This document shows positions 42,389 to 54,740 of a DNA stretch of 64,000 nt, piece after piece. Below the pieces are notes generated by a model. It was not told the origin of the DNA. It saw only the letters and a list, made by a program, of their open reading frames with translations, and made no database searches. The stretch's first letter is position 1; each line of letters begins with the position of its first letter. The translations under genes were made by a program, and so were the position numbers. This stretch comes from Trematomus loennbergii (lineage: Eukaryota; Chordata; Actinopteri; Perciformes; Nototheniidae), in contig JAAOOA010000170.1 of the NCBI GenBank assembly GCA_012861695.1, positions 265,001 to 329,000 of the forward strand. The letters run 5' to 3'.

Positions 42389-43479
42389 AAGTGCCAAAGA
42401 CACAGTTACAAAACTGTAAGAGCTCCAAAAGAAAATCTGCTCCAAATTGACCAAACATCTGAAGATGCTCTCAAGCTAACACCTTGAGATGCCATATTCT
42501 ACAGGCCCAATCTAGACCCGAGGAGGGACATTTTGAGTCCCCAGGAGACAGTGTTTGTTCATTTTTGGAAATCATTGTGATTCTCAAAGTCTTATGGACC
42601 CGGGATGAGGAATACAGAGGGTCATATCCCCAGAATGCTAATGGCTATACCCCTATAACTTTGGAATGGCCATCCCTCAGGACAGATCTCCCATGGTCTC
42701 AAACTTAAAGCAAATCGGAATAACTTAATTTTTTGCAGATAATTGGCCGGAAAAGGGTAAAAGTCAAAGGTTGTCCAATCGTCTTTAGTTTAACACAACT
42801 GAATCCTTGGGTTGGCTTGATAGCACATTCACATTTCAACCCCTAACTCTAGTCATTGTGAAGATAGGACCCTCAGAATTCCAAGTACCGTGGGCCTACG
42901 TTATGGTATTTTGAACAGACGTTCCCAATACCGTACCACAGGGCCTCGGGTATTTGAAATGTACAGAGTCTTACTTTTAAGGTGCTTTTGCTTGGGGGCT
43001 ACAACTCACAGGGCACAATACACCAAACCCTTGCCAGTGTGTTTAGGGGTGCTAGACTGAAGAGAGGTCCTTTAAGAGTGGGTCGCATGTTTGGCTGGTG
43101 GACGGAGGTCCAGGAGGCTCCAGGGGCCTGATTGGAGGTTCTTTGGGGTTCTCTGTCTGTCTGGGGCATGGTTGGGCTGGGCCTCTCATGTTAAGTCAAG
43201 ACATCCAGAAAGGGGGTGACTGAGCCAGGCCCATCAGCTGGCTTTGACCACCCTTTCCTGGCCAAGCACAGCTTGACCACCTTCCTACTGGTCTTCTGAA
43301 TTTTCTTAAAGTGAAATGCTTTTTCAATTGGACATACTGACTGCAGGACCTCAGGTCCTTGGCTTGTACAGGGGCTGCGTCTTCAAGGTGCATGCCCCCA
43401 TGAGGCCGAACCTTACAGGACACGTTCCTGGGCCCCCAGAGACCAACATCTCCAAGTTTCAGAACTCAGTCCATTTGTC
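42389..43479. other. Unassigned DNA
   Basis: No gene recognised. Bases 43190-43420 ('ccagaaagggggtgactgag' and the following 'ccctttcctgg') resemble 44138-44215, so part of the receptor upstream region exists in an older, diverged duplicate here. Confidence 0.5.
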
Positions 43480-44126
43480 TTAAGGCCCGGACACACCAAG
43501 CCGATTTTGGCCGTCGATGGGCGTCAGGCCGACGATGAGCGTCGACACGCCCTATTCAGATTGGTGTGTCCCGCACCGTCGTGTCTTTTCAGCCGTGCCG
43601 ACACCTTTCCATGTCGAATCGGTGGGCAGTCGGCCAAAGGCTGTCGGCAAAAGAAATCACTCTGATTGGCTGTTCAGCTAGCGAATCAGTGCATGAGAAG
43701 CGAAACGGAGTGAGGGACCCAAACAAACTATTAAGAAGGCAAATCTGAGATTTCATTTAACTCCAGCTCTCGACACAGGTTCGGGAAAGCCCATGAGCTT
43801 CTCGCTGTAGAGTGAAAATGGAACGCACACGCTATTTGTTGTTTGTATATATCACGCAGTCTGGTCTTCTTCTCTCGTTATCACGCAGTCTGTCTTCCGG
43901 TTGTTGTCTCTTTTGAATGACGAATACACACTACCGCCGCCTGCTGGTAAGGAGTTATTGCCACTCACGCATGCGCAGTTCGTATGTGATTCTTGGCCGT
44001 CGGCTGAAGTCTTTGCGGTATGTTCCAGTGCGACACATGGCCAAGACGCAGAGACACGAGGCGACACAACAGTCGGGGGTCCGTCTGTGTCAGTTCTTTG
44101 GTGTCAGCTTGGTGTGTGGGCCTTTA
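43480..44126. mobile_element. Harbinger-like non-autonomous element with TTA duplication
   Basis: Element 43483-44123 (641 bp). The left end AGGCCCGGACACACCAAGC is the reverse complement of the right end, best seen in segmental copy 1 (GCTTGGTGTGTCCGGGCCT at 25602-25620); in this copy the right end has lost two bases. TTA flanks both sides (43480-43482 and 44124-44126), fitting the 3-bp duplication of PIF/Harbinger. No transposase. Confidence 0.8.
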
Positions 44127-45068
44127 GCTTCAGTCAAGACTTCCAGGAAAGGGGGCCATTGAGCCAGGCCTGACATCCGACTTAGAGTGCCCTTTCCTGG
44201 GTCATTCCCAGCCTGACCCCCACCCTTCCCCTGGAGTGAAAGGAGTGAAAGTATCTTCAGGATGCTTGATTCTGCTCAAGAAATTAGCCATAGGGCTCTT
44301 TGAGGTACTTACACTGTAGAGGGAGTTCAGTGGAAACACTTCAAAGAGGGGGCCTTCTGGTGGATTTGTGCAAAAATGCCTAAAAGAGCCCAAACTTTGA
44401 AAATATCAATTTTTGCAATGGAAGGTGCTTTAACCTTGCTTTCTTTCCAATGGTGCCCAATAGAAAAACGAGTCAATGTAGGGACCCTTCACTGATCTAT
44501 GGGTCTTGGAACTTTCCCCCAAGGGAGGTTTTATCAGCATCAATGCGGAAGAAGCAAACCCATTTTACACCTTGGCTATCCAAAGGTTGGACAGTCACTT
44601 TCTCCGTCTTTGCACACTGCCACCTTGGTTTTGGAGCGTCACCCTCGTGGTTCTTGGCTGCCACCATCTGGGTTTTGGTTCGTTCAGTGATGCTGTCTGA
44701 AGTGATTGAGACAATCTTTTACCTGGCACATTTTTACTGAGATAAGTGCAAGACATTTAACAAAAACATCTTTGAGGTTTTCACGTCAGTCAGTAATTAT
44801 TAGAAACCAGATGTTCTTTGAGGTCTGTCCAGTGAAACCACTCCCACGCTGTGTCCCCCCCCCCTCCAATATTGTCAGATAGTAAGGTCCCTGTCATGAG
44901 CTCTGGCCGTGACTCCAGCTCAGGTGTAGCAGGTGAAACACAACTGTTGTCTGACATTTGTTTCACATTTGACACAGGTTTCTGTTGTTGGATGTATAGT
45001 TGTTGAATAATGCTTTATCTGTGCTCATCTTTAACATAATGTTCTAAATCTTTAACAACAGGAGGATC
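44127..45068. other. Upstream region of odorant receptor copy 2
   Basis: Collinear with 25624-26560. The splice-acceptor-like 'ctttaacaacag' is conserved just upstream of the ATG. No coding region supported. Confidence 0.5.
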
Positions 45069-45993
45069 ATGGTTAACTCTACGGAAGCTTCCTATTTTAT
45101 ACTGACTGCATACTCTGACACCGGGGTTTTTAAATACCTATATTTCCTGATCATTCTGGCTTTGTATATTTGTATTATAGGTGCCAATATGTTGCTGATT
45201 GTGGTTATCTGTGTGAACAGGAGCTTACATGAACCTATGTACCTTTTTCTGTGCAGCCTGTTTGTAAATGAACTGTATGGTAGTACAGGGTTGTTTCCAT
45301 TCCTTCTGGTTCAGATCCTCTCTGACATTCACACTGTTTCTGCTCCGCTCTGCTTCCTGCAGATTTTCTCTGTGTATACATATGCAAATGTACAGATTTA
45401 TATTTTAGCCATCATGTCTTATGACAGATATCTTGCTATCTGTTATCCTCTGCAATATAACACATATATGACATCTAACAAAGCTTCCTTTCTTATTACA
45501 GTGTCATGGTTTTTCCCTTTTCTTGCAATTGTTGTTATGATATTCCTGACTCTGTCTTTGCAGCTGTGTGGGAACATACTTAATATAGTTTACTGTGGGA
45601 ATTACTCCATTGTTAAGCTGGCCTGCTCTGACACCAGGGTCAATAACATTTATGGACTCTTTTACACGGTCCTCCATCATCATTCCTCTGCTTTTAATCC
45701 TCTACACGTACATGAGGATCCTCAGAGTGTGTTTCTCTGGCTCCAAACAGACCAGACAGAAAGCTCTCAGTACCTGCACACCTCACCTCGCTTCCTTGCT
45801 TAACTTCTTTTTTGGAGCTTTTTTCCAGATATTACAGAGCAGGTTTGATATGAGCAGTGTTCCCAACATTCTGTGCGTTTTATTATCCCTGTACTTTCTA
45901 ACATGCCAACCTCTCTTTACCCCAGTCCTGTACGGGCTGAAGATGTCTAAAATCCGCATCATATGTAAGCGTCTGTTGTACGGAGAAGTGTAG
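45069..45993 (+). pseudogene. Odorant receptor, copy 2, one frameshift in TM5
   Basis: Fish odorant receptor, a G-protein-coupled receptor of olfactory neurons. The first frame (45069-45803) has an N-terminal glycosylation site (MVNSTEAS), TM1 IIGANMLLIVVICVN, TM2 MYLFLCSLFVNELYG, the TM3 motif MSYDRYLAICYPLQY, and extracellular loop 2 with Cys residues (YCGNYSIVKLACSDTRVNNI). The second frame (from about 45675 to 45993) gives the rest: IIIPLLLILYTYMRILRVCF, KALSTCTPHLASLLNFFF and TM7 FLTCQPLFTPVLYGLKMSKI. The shift lies in 'gtcctccatcatc' near 45670. Copy 1 has the same shift, so it predates the duplication or is a shared error. Apart from this the gene looks complete, about 307 codons. Confidence 0.93.
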
Positions 45994-47800
45994 GTCATCA
46001 AGAGATTGCAGAGAAAGAGAATGAAAGGACTCTGACTTCAGCAGTATTAACTCTAATGACGTGTCTAGTTCACTGTGTGCAGAGGAAGGAAATGAAACGT
46101 GCAGCTGTACATGTGCTGAGCTTGATGCTGCTCTCTCTTTCTGTTTCTTATCTTGCTTTTCACTTTTCATATCAGCCTCAGTGATTTTAGGAGAACCCTG
46201 AAAGGTCCATGAGTCAGGACGTTAGGAGTGAAACTGAAGTTAAAGCTGAATGAAGCTTCTCGCTGTGAACAGACACAGAGCAGCTTCATATCAACTATGT
46301 TCCCAATATGTTGACAGTATTTTCACCATTGTATTCTCTCACATGTAATGTGTCCCAAATATACATCCTGTGTACAAATCTGCTGTTAGCTTTCACATCA
46401 CCTGTGACCTTATGAGTATAAATCAATGCAGCGTTGTACTACACTGAATAAATAACACACACAGCGGTTTGTATTGTCTTTTTCATGTCATGCAAAGTAA
46501 TGGTTCTGATCCTTTACGGGATGCACAACATTTACCTATCATGTAGTATTTTTGTACTTTATTGAATTTTTACTTTTACAAAAGTAAAGGATCTTCTTCC
46601 AGCTTTAATGAATCTAAAGCGACTCCCACTGAGAGCTTCTGCAGGCTGTAATACCTGTTGAAACATCAGTCATTTAACATTACAAAGAAATCAAAGGCAG
46701 TTGCTGTGCCAAAAGAAATAGAAGCCTGGAAGTCATGATCTATGATTATAGAGTCAGTTTGAGGTGCCCCAATACATTTCACATGATTTGCAGGTATTTT
46801 GTCTAAAATATGATGCTGTCCTTTTCAAATACTATGAATTGGATTTACCCTTACTTTCAACCCATTCATTTGTAATTTGGGTAACACTTTATATTAAGGT
46901 ACACAAATTCACCATCAACTAGTTGTTAATTAACATGCGTATTAGCAGTATATTGGCTCTTCATTAGTCATTATAAAACACTTATTAATGCCTTATTCTA
47001 CATGACCATATTCTACAAGTAATAAGCCATTAGTTGAGAGTTTTTCCTCAATAACCCTCTAATTAGAGCTTATTTATTGCAAGTAAGGAAGTTTGGTCTT
47101 AATATTCTCTGCTCAATATGGGCCTAATAAGGCAGTAGTAACACAAGAATAGTAATACTCCCATAATAACACTTAACAAATATGATCTATTCTCATGTAC
47201 CAAGACATGAAACTATAAGTGTTAATTGTGTCTAAATAATTCAAAATTAGGTATTTATATCTAAGAATATGTTTTGGGGTATTGACAGTTCAGCTACCAA
47301 TAGCAAGGTGATATATGTTTCATATTTGCACATTTATATTTTTGTAAAATGTGTACTGAAGGTTAGACAGGAAACCGGGTACAGGAAGTAGGAGAAAGTG
47401 AACTGAATAGCATGGCAGTAGACATCCATGAGTAGACTGCTACTAATTGTCCCTTTGCAACCTGAAGAGTAAAAGGGTCAAGTCCGTCAGAAAGCAATGA
47501 CTGCAAGGATTAGTAACATGTATTGTTTTTATTTTGAGACATTTGGAGATGTTTAAACTCAATGAGAAAATGCGTTAGCATTCGCCTAGCGTTAGCATAC
47601 ACGCTAGTGTTAGCCATACTAGCCTGTATACATGCTTATTGCAGAGCTAGCATTAGCTATATTCACCTTGTTTACACTTAGCGGTCCTATGTGTTAATCT
47701 GTGTATGTTACACTTGCATGTATGAGATCATTAAGTGTCTTGTAACTTCTTTTTTTATAGTTTCACTCCGTTTGAATGTCAGTGGACTGCAAATAAGTCA
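45994..47800. other. Downstream region of odorant receptor copy 2
   Basis: Non-coding and collinear with 27482-30515 except for the absent piggyBac-like element. The empty site is at 47222-47225. Confidence 0.6.
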
Positions 47801-48432
47801 ATAAAGGCAACCCAGTCTCACGGCATTTTGTGTTATAGTCACAAAATTAATCTATTGATTCGTGTTCACCAACACGATTTCGACATTTTTTTCGTGTCAC
47901 ACAGAACGATTTTAAAAGCAATGTAAATAATAACAAATTAGAAGGAAAAAGACATTTAAAAAAATACAGATTGAAGTATTCTGACACAGAACGATTTTAG
48001 AAGCAATGTATTTCTATTGGTAGTATGTTTCGTGCCTGCACCAAATAATAACAAATTAGAAGGAAAGAAAGATGACATTAAATACAGATGTCAGTATTCT
48101 GAGGCTCTGAGCATTTCTTTTCCTCACTGATGGCAAAAAAACTCCGACATTATGCAATTCAAAATAAAAGGGATAGGGTTAGGCTTAGGGTAAGATATTG
48201 AGTAAGAACATGTTTTTATGAACCACACAGCTTCTGGTATTCTAAGACCCGACCGGACAAAAAGACGTGTTGCAGGCACGAAACATACTACCAATAGAAA
48301 TACATTGCATTTAAAATCGTTCTGTGTGACACGAAAAAAAATGCGAAAATCGTGTTGGTGAACACGAATCAATAGATTAAATTAATTTCGTGACTAATAA
48401 CACGAAATGCCGTGAGACTGGGTTGATAAAGG
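47801..48432. mobile_element. Long-TIR non-autonomous transposon (618 bp)
   Basis: Element 47808-48425 starts CAACCCAGTCTCACGGCATT and ends with its reverse complement (CCGTGAGACTGGGTTG). The inverted repeat runs about 120 bases per side, with a further inverted segment ('ctattggtagtatgtttcgt' and its complement) closer to the centre. It is flanked by ATAAAGG (47801-47807 and 48426-48432). Segmental copy 1 has the empty site at about 30513-30530. A 7-bp duplication, possibly part of a longer one, leaves the superfamily open. Confidence 0.92.
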
Positions 48433-49165
48433 AGCATGGCTGCTCATTCCCTGGCTCTCAAAAGAGTTTGGCTGGCTCTTTAATCTATGTTCACACTGAG
48501 ACAGTACAACACATAGAGAGAACAGTGCACCTATTGTGTAAGTACATACAAGCAGGTCCCACAGTATGATCACAAATACATACAATCTGTTAAAAATCTG
48601 TTTTTATTAAAAAGTACAGGCTGCATGTGTTCTCAGCCTTGGAGAAACTTGACTTGTTTTGGTATGTGTCTGAACCTCTCTTTAGTGGTTCATTCATAAA
48701 ACAGATATTTCAACGTGTGCCTACTTTGTTCATGTGCTGTTGAGGTTAATTTCAGTAGTTGTGTGCTATCATGTATTTACAAAGTGTGAAGAGGAGGCAA
48801 CTTTAGATGAGGGAATGCTCTGGTTTTTGGACAAAGTTAACATGGGATAACTCCCGTCACCGGACGTACTTCGTCTCACTGGAATATTAACGGCCATAGT
48901 GAATATAAAATCATCCCCATGTATCCGGCCAATGGCGGGAGAGTTTTTGAAAGAGACAAAACAATGTTCCATACATTTAAAAACACTTAAACAATTAAAC
49001 AATGTTTACCCCAGGATTCAGGCACCTTCCCTGGCTTGTAAAGTGCAGTTATGCGCCCTGGAGGTATTGCACTATTTACAAAATGTATACCCAGGATTGA
49101 GGCACCTTACCTGGCTTGTAAAGTGCAGTTGTGCGCCATGGAGGTATTCTGCTATTTACAAAATG

Positions 49166-52100
49166 TAGCACTCTGTTTATTTCACACCTCCAGGGCGGAG
49201 ACCGGGAAACCACCTCTCTTTGCCCGCTCACAGAGCCCCGAAGGACGGACTAGAGACCTCCAGCACCAGTCCCTAACAGTGGGACTCTGTTTATTTCACA
49301 CCTCCAGAGAGACGAGGGGAAAATCACCTCTATTTGCACGCTCACAGAGCCCCGAAGGACGGACTAGAGACCTCCAGCACCAGTCCCTAACATGGGACTC
49401 TGTTTATTTCACACCTCCAGGGCGGAGACCGGGAAAACCACATCTCTTTGCCCGCTCACAGAGCCCCGAAGGACGGACTAGAGACCTCCAGCACCAGTCC
49501 CTAACAGTGGGACTCTGTTTATTTCACACCTCCAGGAGCGAGACCGGGAAATCACCTCTCTTGCCCGCTCACAGAGCCCCGAAGGACGGACTAGAGACCT
49601 CCAGCACCAGTCCCTAACAGTGGGACTCTGTTTATTTCACACCTCCAGGGCGGAGACCGGGAAATCCACCTCTCTTTGCCCGCTCACAGAGCCCCGAAGG
49701 ACGGACTAGAGACCTCAGCACCAGTCCCTAACAGTGGGACTCTGTTTATTTCACACCTCCAGGGCGGAGACCGGGAAAACCACCTCTCTTTGCCGCTCAC
49801 AGAGCCCCAAGGACGGACTAGAGACCTCCAGCACCAGTCCCTAACAGTGGGACTCTGTTTATTTCACACCTCCAGGAGAGACGAGGGGGAAATCACTCTC
49901 TCTGCCCGCTCACAGAGCCCCGAAGGACGGACTAGAGACCTCCAGCACCAGTCCCTAACAATGGGACTCTGTTTATTTCACACCTCCAGGGCGGAGACCG
50001 GGAAAACCACCTCTCTTTGCCCGCTCACAGAGCCCCGAAGGACGGACTAGAGACCTCAGCACCAGTCCCTAACAGTGGGACTCTGTTTATTTCACACCTC
50101 CAGGAGAGACAAGGGGGAAATCACCTCTCTCTGCCGCTCACAGAGCCCTGAAGGACGGACTAGACCTCCAGCACCAGTCCCTAACAGTGGGACTCTGTTT
50201 ATTTCACACCTCCAGGGAGACAAGGGAAATCAACTGTCTCTGCCCGCTCACAGAGCCCCGAAGGACGGACTAGAGACCTCCAGCACCAGTCCCTAACAGT
50301 GGGACTCTGTTTATTTCACACCTCCAGGGCGGAGACCGGGAAAATCACCTCTCTTTGCCCGCTCACAGAGCCCCGAAGGACGGACTAGAGACCTCCAGCA
50401 CCAGTCCCTAACAGTGGGACTCTGTTTATTTCACACCTCCAGGGCGGAGACCGGGAAAACCATCTCTTTGCCCGCTCACATAGCCCCGAAGGACGGACTA
50501 GAGACCTCCAGCACCAGTCCCTAACAGTGGGACTCTGTTTATTTCACACCTCCAGGAGAGACGAGGGGGAAATCACCTCTCTCTGCCGCTCACAGAGCCC
50601 CGAAAGACGGACTAGAGACCTCCAGCACCAGTCCCTAACAGTGGGACTCTGTTTATTTCACACCTCCAGGAGCGGAGACGGGAAATCACCTCTCTTGCCC
50701 GCTCACAGAGCCCCGAAGGACGGACTAGAGACCTCCAGCACCAGTCCCTAACAGTGGGACTCTGTTTATTTCACACCTCCAGGAGAGACGAGGGGAAAAT
50801 CACCTCTATTTGCGCGCTCACAGAGCCCCGAAGGACGGACTAGAGACCTCCAGCACCAGTCCCTAACAGTGGGACTCTGTTTATTTCACACCTCCAGGGC
50901 GAGACCGGGAAAACACCTCTCTTTGCCCGCTCACAGAGCCCCGAAGGACGGACTAGAGACCTCCAGCACCAGTCCCTAACAGTGGGACTCTGTTTATTTC
51001 ACACCTCCAGGAGAGACAAGGGGAAAATCACCTCTCTCGCCGCTCACAGAGCCCCAAAGGACGGACTAGAGACCTCCAGCACCAGTCCCTAACAGTGGGA
51101 CTCTGTTTATTTCACACCTCCAGGAGAGACAAGGGAAAATCACTGTCTCTGCCCGCTCACAGAGCCCCGAAGGACGGACTAGAGACCTCCAGCACCAGTC
51201 CCTAACAGTGGGACTCTGTTTATTTCACACCTCCAGGAGGACAAGGGAAAACACCTCTCTTTGCCGCTCACAGAGCCCCAAGGACGGACTAGAGACCTCC
51301 AGCACCAGTCCCTAACAGTGGGACTCTGTTTATTTCACACCTCCAGGGCGGAGACCGGGAAAACCACATCTCTTTGCCTGCTCACATAGCCCCGAAGGAC
51401 GGACTAGAGACCTCCAGCACCAGTCCCTAACAGTGGGACTCTGTTTATTTCACACCTCCAGGAGACGAGGGGGAAATCACCTCTCTCTGCCCGCTCACAG
51501 AGCCCCGAAGACGGAATAGAGACCTCCAGCACCAGTCCCTAACAGTGGGACTCTGTTTATTTCACACCTCCAGGGCGGAGACCGGGAAAACCACCTCTCT
51601 TTGCCCGCTCACAGAGCCCCGAAGGACGGACTAGAGACCTCCAGCACCAGTCCCTAACAGTGGGACTCTGTTTATTTCACACCTCCAGGAGAGACGAGGG
51701 GAAAATCACCTCTATTTGCGCGCTCACAGAGCCCCGAAAGGACGGACTAGAGACCTCCAGCACCAGTCCCTAACAGTGGGACTCTGTTTATTTCACACCT
51801 CCAGGGCGGAGACCGGGAAAACACCTCTCTTTGCCCGCTCACAGAGCCCTGAAGGACGGACTAGAGACCTCCAGCACCAGTCCCTAACAGTGGGACTCTG
51901 TTTATTTCACACCTCCAGGAGAGACAAGGGGGAAATCACCTCTCTCTGCTCGCTCACAGAGCCCCAAAGGACGGACTAGAGACCTCCAGCACCAGTCCCT
52001 AACAGTGGGACTCTGTTTATTTCACACCTCCAGGGCGGAGACCGGGAAAACCACCTCTCTTTGCCCGCTCACAGAGCCCCGAAGGACGGACTAGAGACCT

Positions 52101-52905
52101 CCAGCACCAGTCCCTAACAGTGGGACTCTGTTTATTTCACACCTCCAGGGCGGAGACCGGGAAAACCACCTCTCTTTGCCCGCTCACAGAGCCCCGAAGG
52201 ACGGACTAGAGACCTCCAGCACCAGTCCCTAACAGTGGGACTCTGTTTATTTCACACCTCCAGGAGAGTCCGGGAAAATCACCTCTCTTTGCCCGCTCAC
52301 AGAGCCCCGAAGGACGGACTAGAGACCTCCAGTACCAGTCCCTAACAGTGGGACTCTGTTTATTTCACACCTCCAGGAGAGACGAGGGGGAAATCACCTC
52401 TCTCTGCCCGCTCACAGAGCCCCGAAGGACGGACTAGAGACCTCCAGCACCAGTCCCTAACAGTGGGACTCTGTTTATTTCACACCTCCAGGGCAGAGAC
52501 CGGGAAACCACCTCTCTTTGCCCGCTCACAGAGCCCCGAAGGACGGACTAGAGACCTCCAGCACCAGTCCCTAACAGTGGGACTCTGTTTATTTCACACC
52601 TCCAGGAGAGAGTCCGGGAAAATCACCTCTCTTTGCCCGCTCACAGAGCCCCGAAGGACGGACTAGAGACCTCCAGCACCAGTCCCTAACAGTGGGACTC
52701 TGTTTATTTCACACCTCCAGGAGAGAGTCCGGGAAAATCACCTCTCTTTGCCCGCTCACAGAGCCCCGAAGGACGGACTAGAGACCTCCAGCACCAGTCC
52801 CTAACAGTGGGACTCTGTTTATTTCACACCTCCAGGAGAGAGTCCGGGAAAATCACCTCTCTTTGCCCGCTCACAGAGCCCCGAAGGACGGACTAATGAC
52901 CACCA
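49166..52905 (+). repeat. 114-bp tandem repeat array, copy B (about 33 units)
   Basis: The same unit as in A but expanded to about 3.7 kb. Two sub-variants alternate irregularly: 'cctccagggcggagaccggg' and 'cctccaggagagacgagggg'. Many units differ by single missing bases ('cctcagcacc', 'gccgctcac'). Confidence 0.95.
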
Positions 52906-53292
52906 GCATGTCCCCATAACAGTGGCACCTCCATAACCTTGCACACCTTGAGTCCCCGGGCCCCCGCAGTTAAGCACTCCCGCACGGACTAAACACAGGT
53001 ATTCACACCCACCAGAACCTCGTGCCCCTGGTGACCCTAAAGGGGGGTGGATTTTGTGGTGCTTTTATGTCCGCCCATCAGAATCCAAATTCGGCCTTCT
53101 TATTGGCACCACCACCACCCTTCTGGGCTGGAGGTTCAAACACTTTAACTTTTTTTCACCCTCCTCTGGCTTACACCTCCTCCGCCAACACTTGAGCGCT
53201 CATCACAGGGTTCAGCACCAAGGAGAGTGCCTCCCCGGTGCTGATGGAAAGTGGCACTTTATCTGCCCCTGGGAACCATCAAGGTTATTGTT
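52906..53292. other. Element B spacer
   Basis: Matches 11522-11890 of A and ends 'ggttattgtt'. In A and C a further ~0.95 kb (60-bp repeats, 80-bp units and the 3' part of the recombinase gene) follows; here it is deleted. Confidence 0.8.
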
Positions 53293-54110
53293 CCCCATCC
53301 ACCGCATGACCCAGCTAAACTCCTCTACCGCTGTGCTTCGCCATATGTCTTGGCCGTCTTGTGATCCTGCACATGGATGATGTAGCCCTCAGCAGTTCCC
53401 CTTATGGCTGCCTCTAAGACCTCACTGTTTTTCATGTTTGCGTACACGCCCGTACGGTGGCCATACAGGAGGCTCCAATGGAGGGTGAGATAGCCATAGA
53501 GAAGCTTCTGGGTGGTTGAGGTCGGCGTGCCGGCCATCAGGTCGAGGAGCTCCGGGATGCGCTTCTCAGCGGCCGCCATGGCGGCGAGAAGCTCCGCCTG
53601 GCTCGGCAGACGATCCAGTTTGTTCCTCTTCACCTTAAACTGATGTAGAGTGACTGCCTTATTCAAGTGTTTCATGTTGGCTTTCACCTCTCTCATTATG
53701 TGGGTCATATCAGACTGGGTGAGCTTGCACCCCCGGGGCTTTGACTCAGACATGTACCCCATGAACTGGTGCACATTCTTCAGGAAGAACTCTGATGTTG
53801 TGACTGCCCGGCCCGGCTTTACAATATACTCGCTCCAGCCACGGATCATCTTCATGTTTCTTAGGAACAGCCAGTCTGACAGGCGGTTAACACCATGGGC
53901 CATGTATACTATGAAGTTCTTTATCCGGCTGATCTTCGACACAACATTGTCTTTCTGTTTTACTGTCGGAGCGACACCCAAACAATGATCCAAGTATGTC
54001 TGAAGGTACGCCTCCATGCTTCTAGGCAACGTGATTTCACGCATGGTATTCCCCCGTCCACACCCAGTGGACCAGTAATTTGAGGGAGAGGGCAAGTCAT
54101 TAGCCAGCTT
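53293..54110 (-). pseudogene. Tyrosine recombinase, copy B, catalytic end deleted
   Basis: The frame 54431-53325 contains the repeats, the core-binding region (LPRSMEAYLQTYLDHCLG) and the first catalytic Arg and Lys (HRTGVYANM, DHKTAKTYG), then ends. The TILR, His and Tyr segments are removed by the deletion that joins the spacer at 53292/53293. A second loss of 14 bases at about 53329 ('ctctaccgctgtgc' for 'ctctactgtaagcgccagctgtgc') shifts the residual frame. The product cannot cleave DNA, although it could still bind it. Confidence 0.88.
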
Positions 54111-54740
54111 AGAGGCACGGGTCTTCCGGCATACAGGGGTCTCGCTACCGGAGGCTACTGCAAACATGACAGTTTCCACCGGGGTCTTCACAGGGGTCTC
54201 GCTACCGGAGGCTACTGCAAACATGACAGTTTCCACCGGGGTCTTCACAGGGGTCTCGCTACCGGAGGCTACTGCAAACATGACAGTTTCCACCGGGGTC
54301 TTCACAGGCGTCTCGCTACCGGAGGAAACTGGTAATATGACAGTCTTCACTGGGCTCTTCACAGGGTTCTTGACCGGTCTCTTTCCACCGGAGGCTACTG
54401 CAAGCATTACAGTCTTCACTTGGCTCTTCACAGGGTCTCCTACCGGAGGCTACTGCAAGCATGACAGTCTTCACCGGGCTCCTCACAGGGGTCCCGCTAC
54501 CGGAGGTTACTGGGGAATGCATGACAGTCTTCACCGGGGTCTTCACAGGGGTCCCGCTACCGGAGGTTACTGGGGAATGCATGACAGTCTTCACCGGGGT
54601 CTTCACAGGGGTCCCGCTACCGGAGGTTACTGGGGAATGCATGACAGTCTTCACCGGGGTCTTCACAGGGGTCCCGCTACCGGAGGTTACTGGGGACTGC
54701 ATGACAGTCTTCACCGGGGTCTTCACAGGGGTATTGCTGC
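54111..54740 (-). repeat. In-gene tandem repeats, copy B
   Basis: Three 57-bp units (54140-54310) and four to five 60-bp units (54480-54740) with mixed units between. A deletion at about 54434-54440 ('gggtctcctaccgg') changes frame between the two arrays; copy C is intact at that place. Confidence 0.9.

Larger units (their letters stand above)
43882..48806 (+). repeat. Segmental duplication, copy 2
   Basis: Partner of 25412-30802. It has the empty site for the piggyBac-like insertion at 47222-47225, a private 618-bp inverted-repeat element at 47808-48425, and about 95 bp near 48570-48660 that copy 1 lacks. It is interrupted on the right by tyrosine recombinase element B. Confidence 0.95.
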
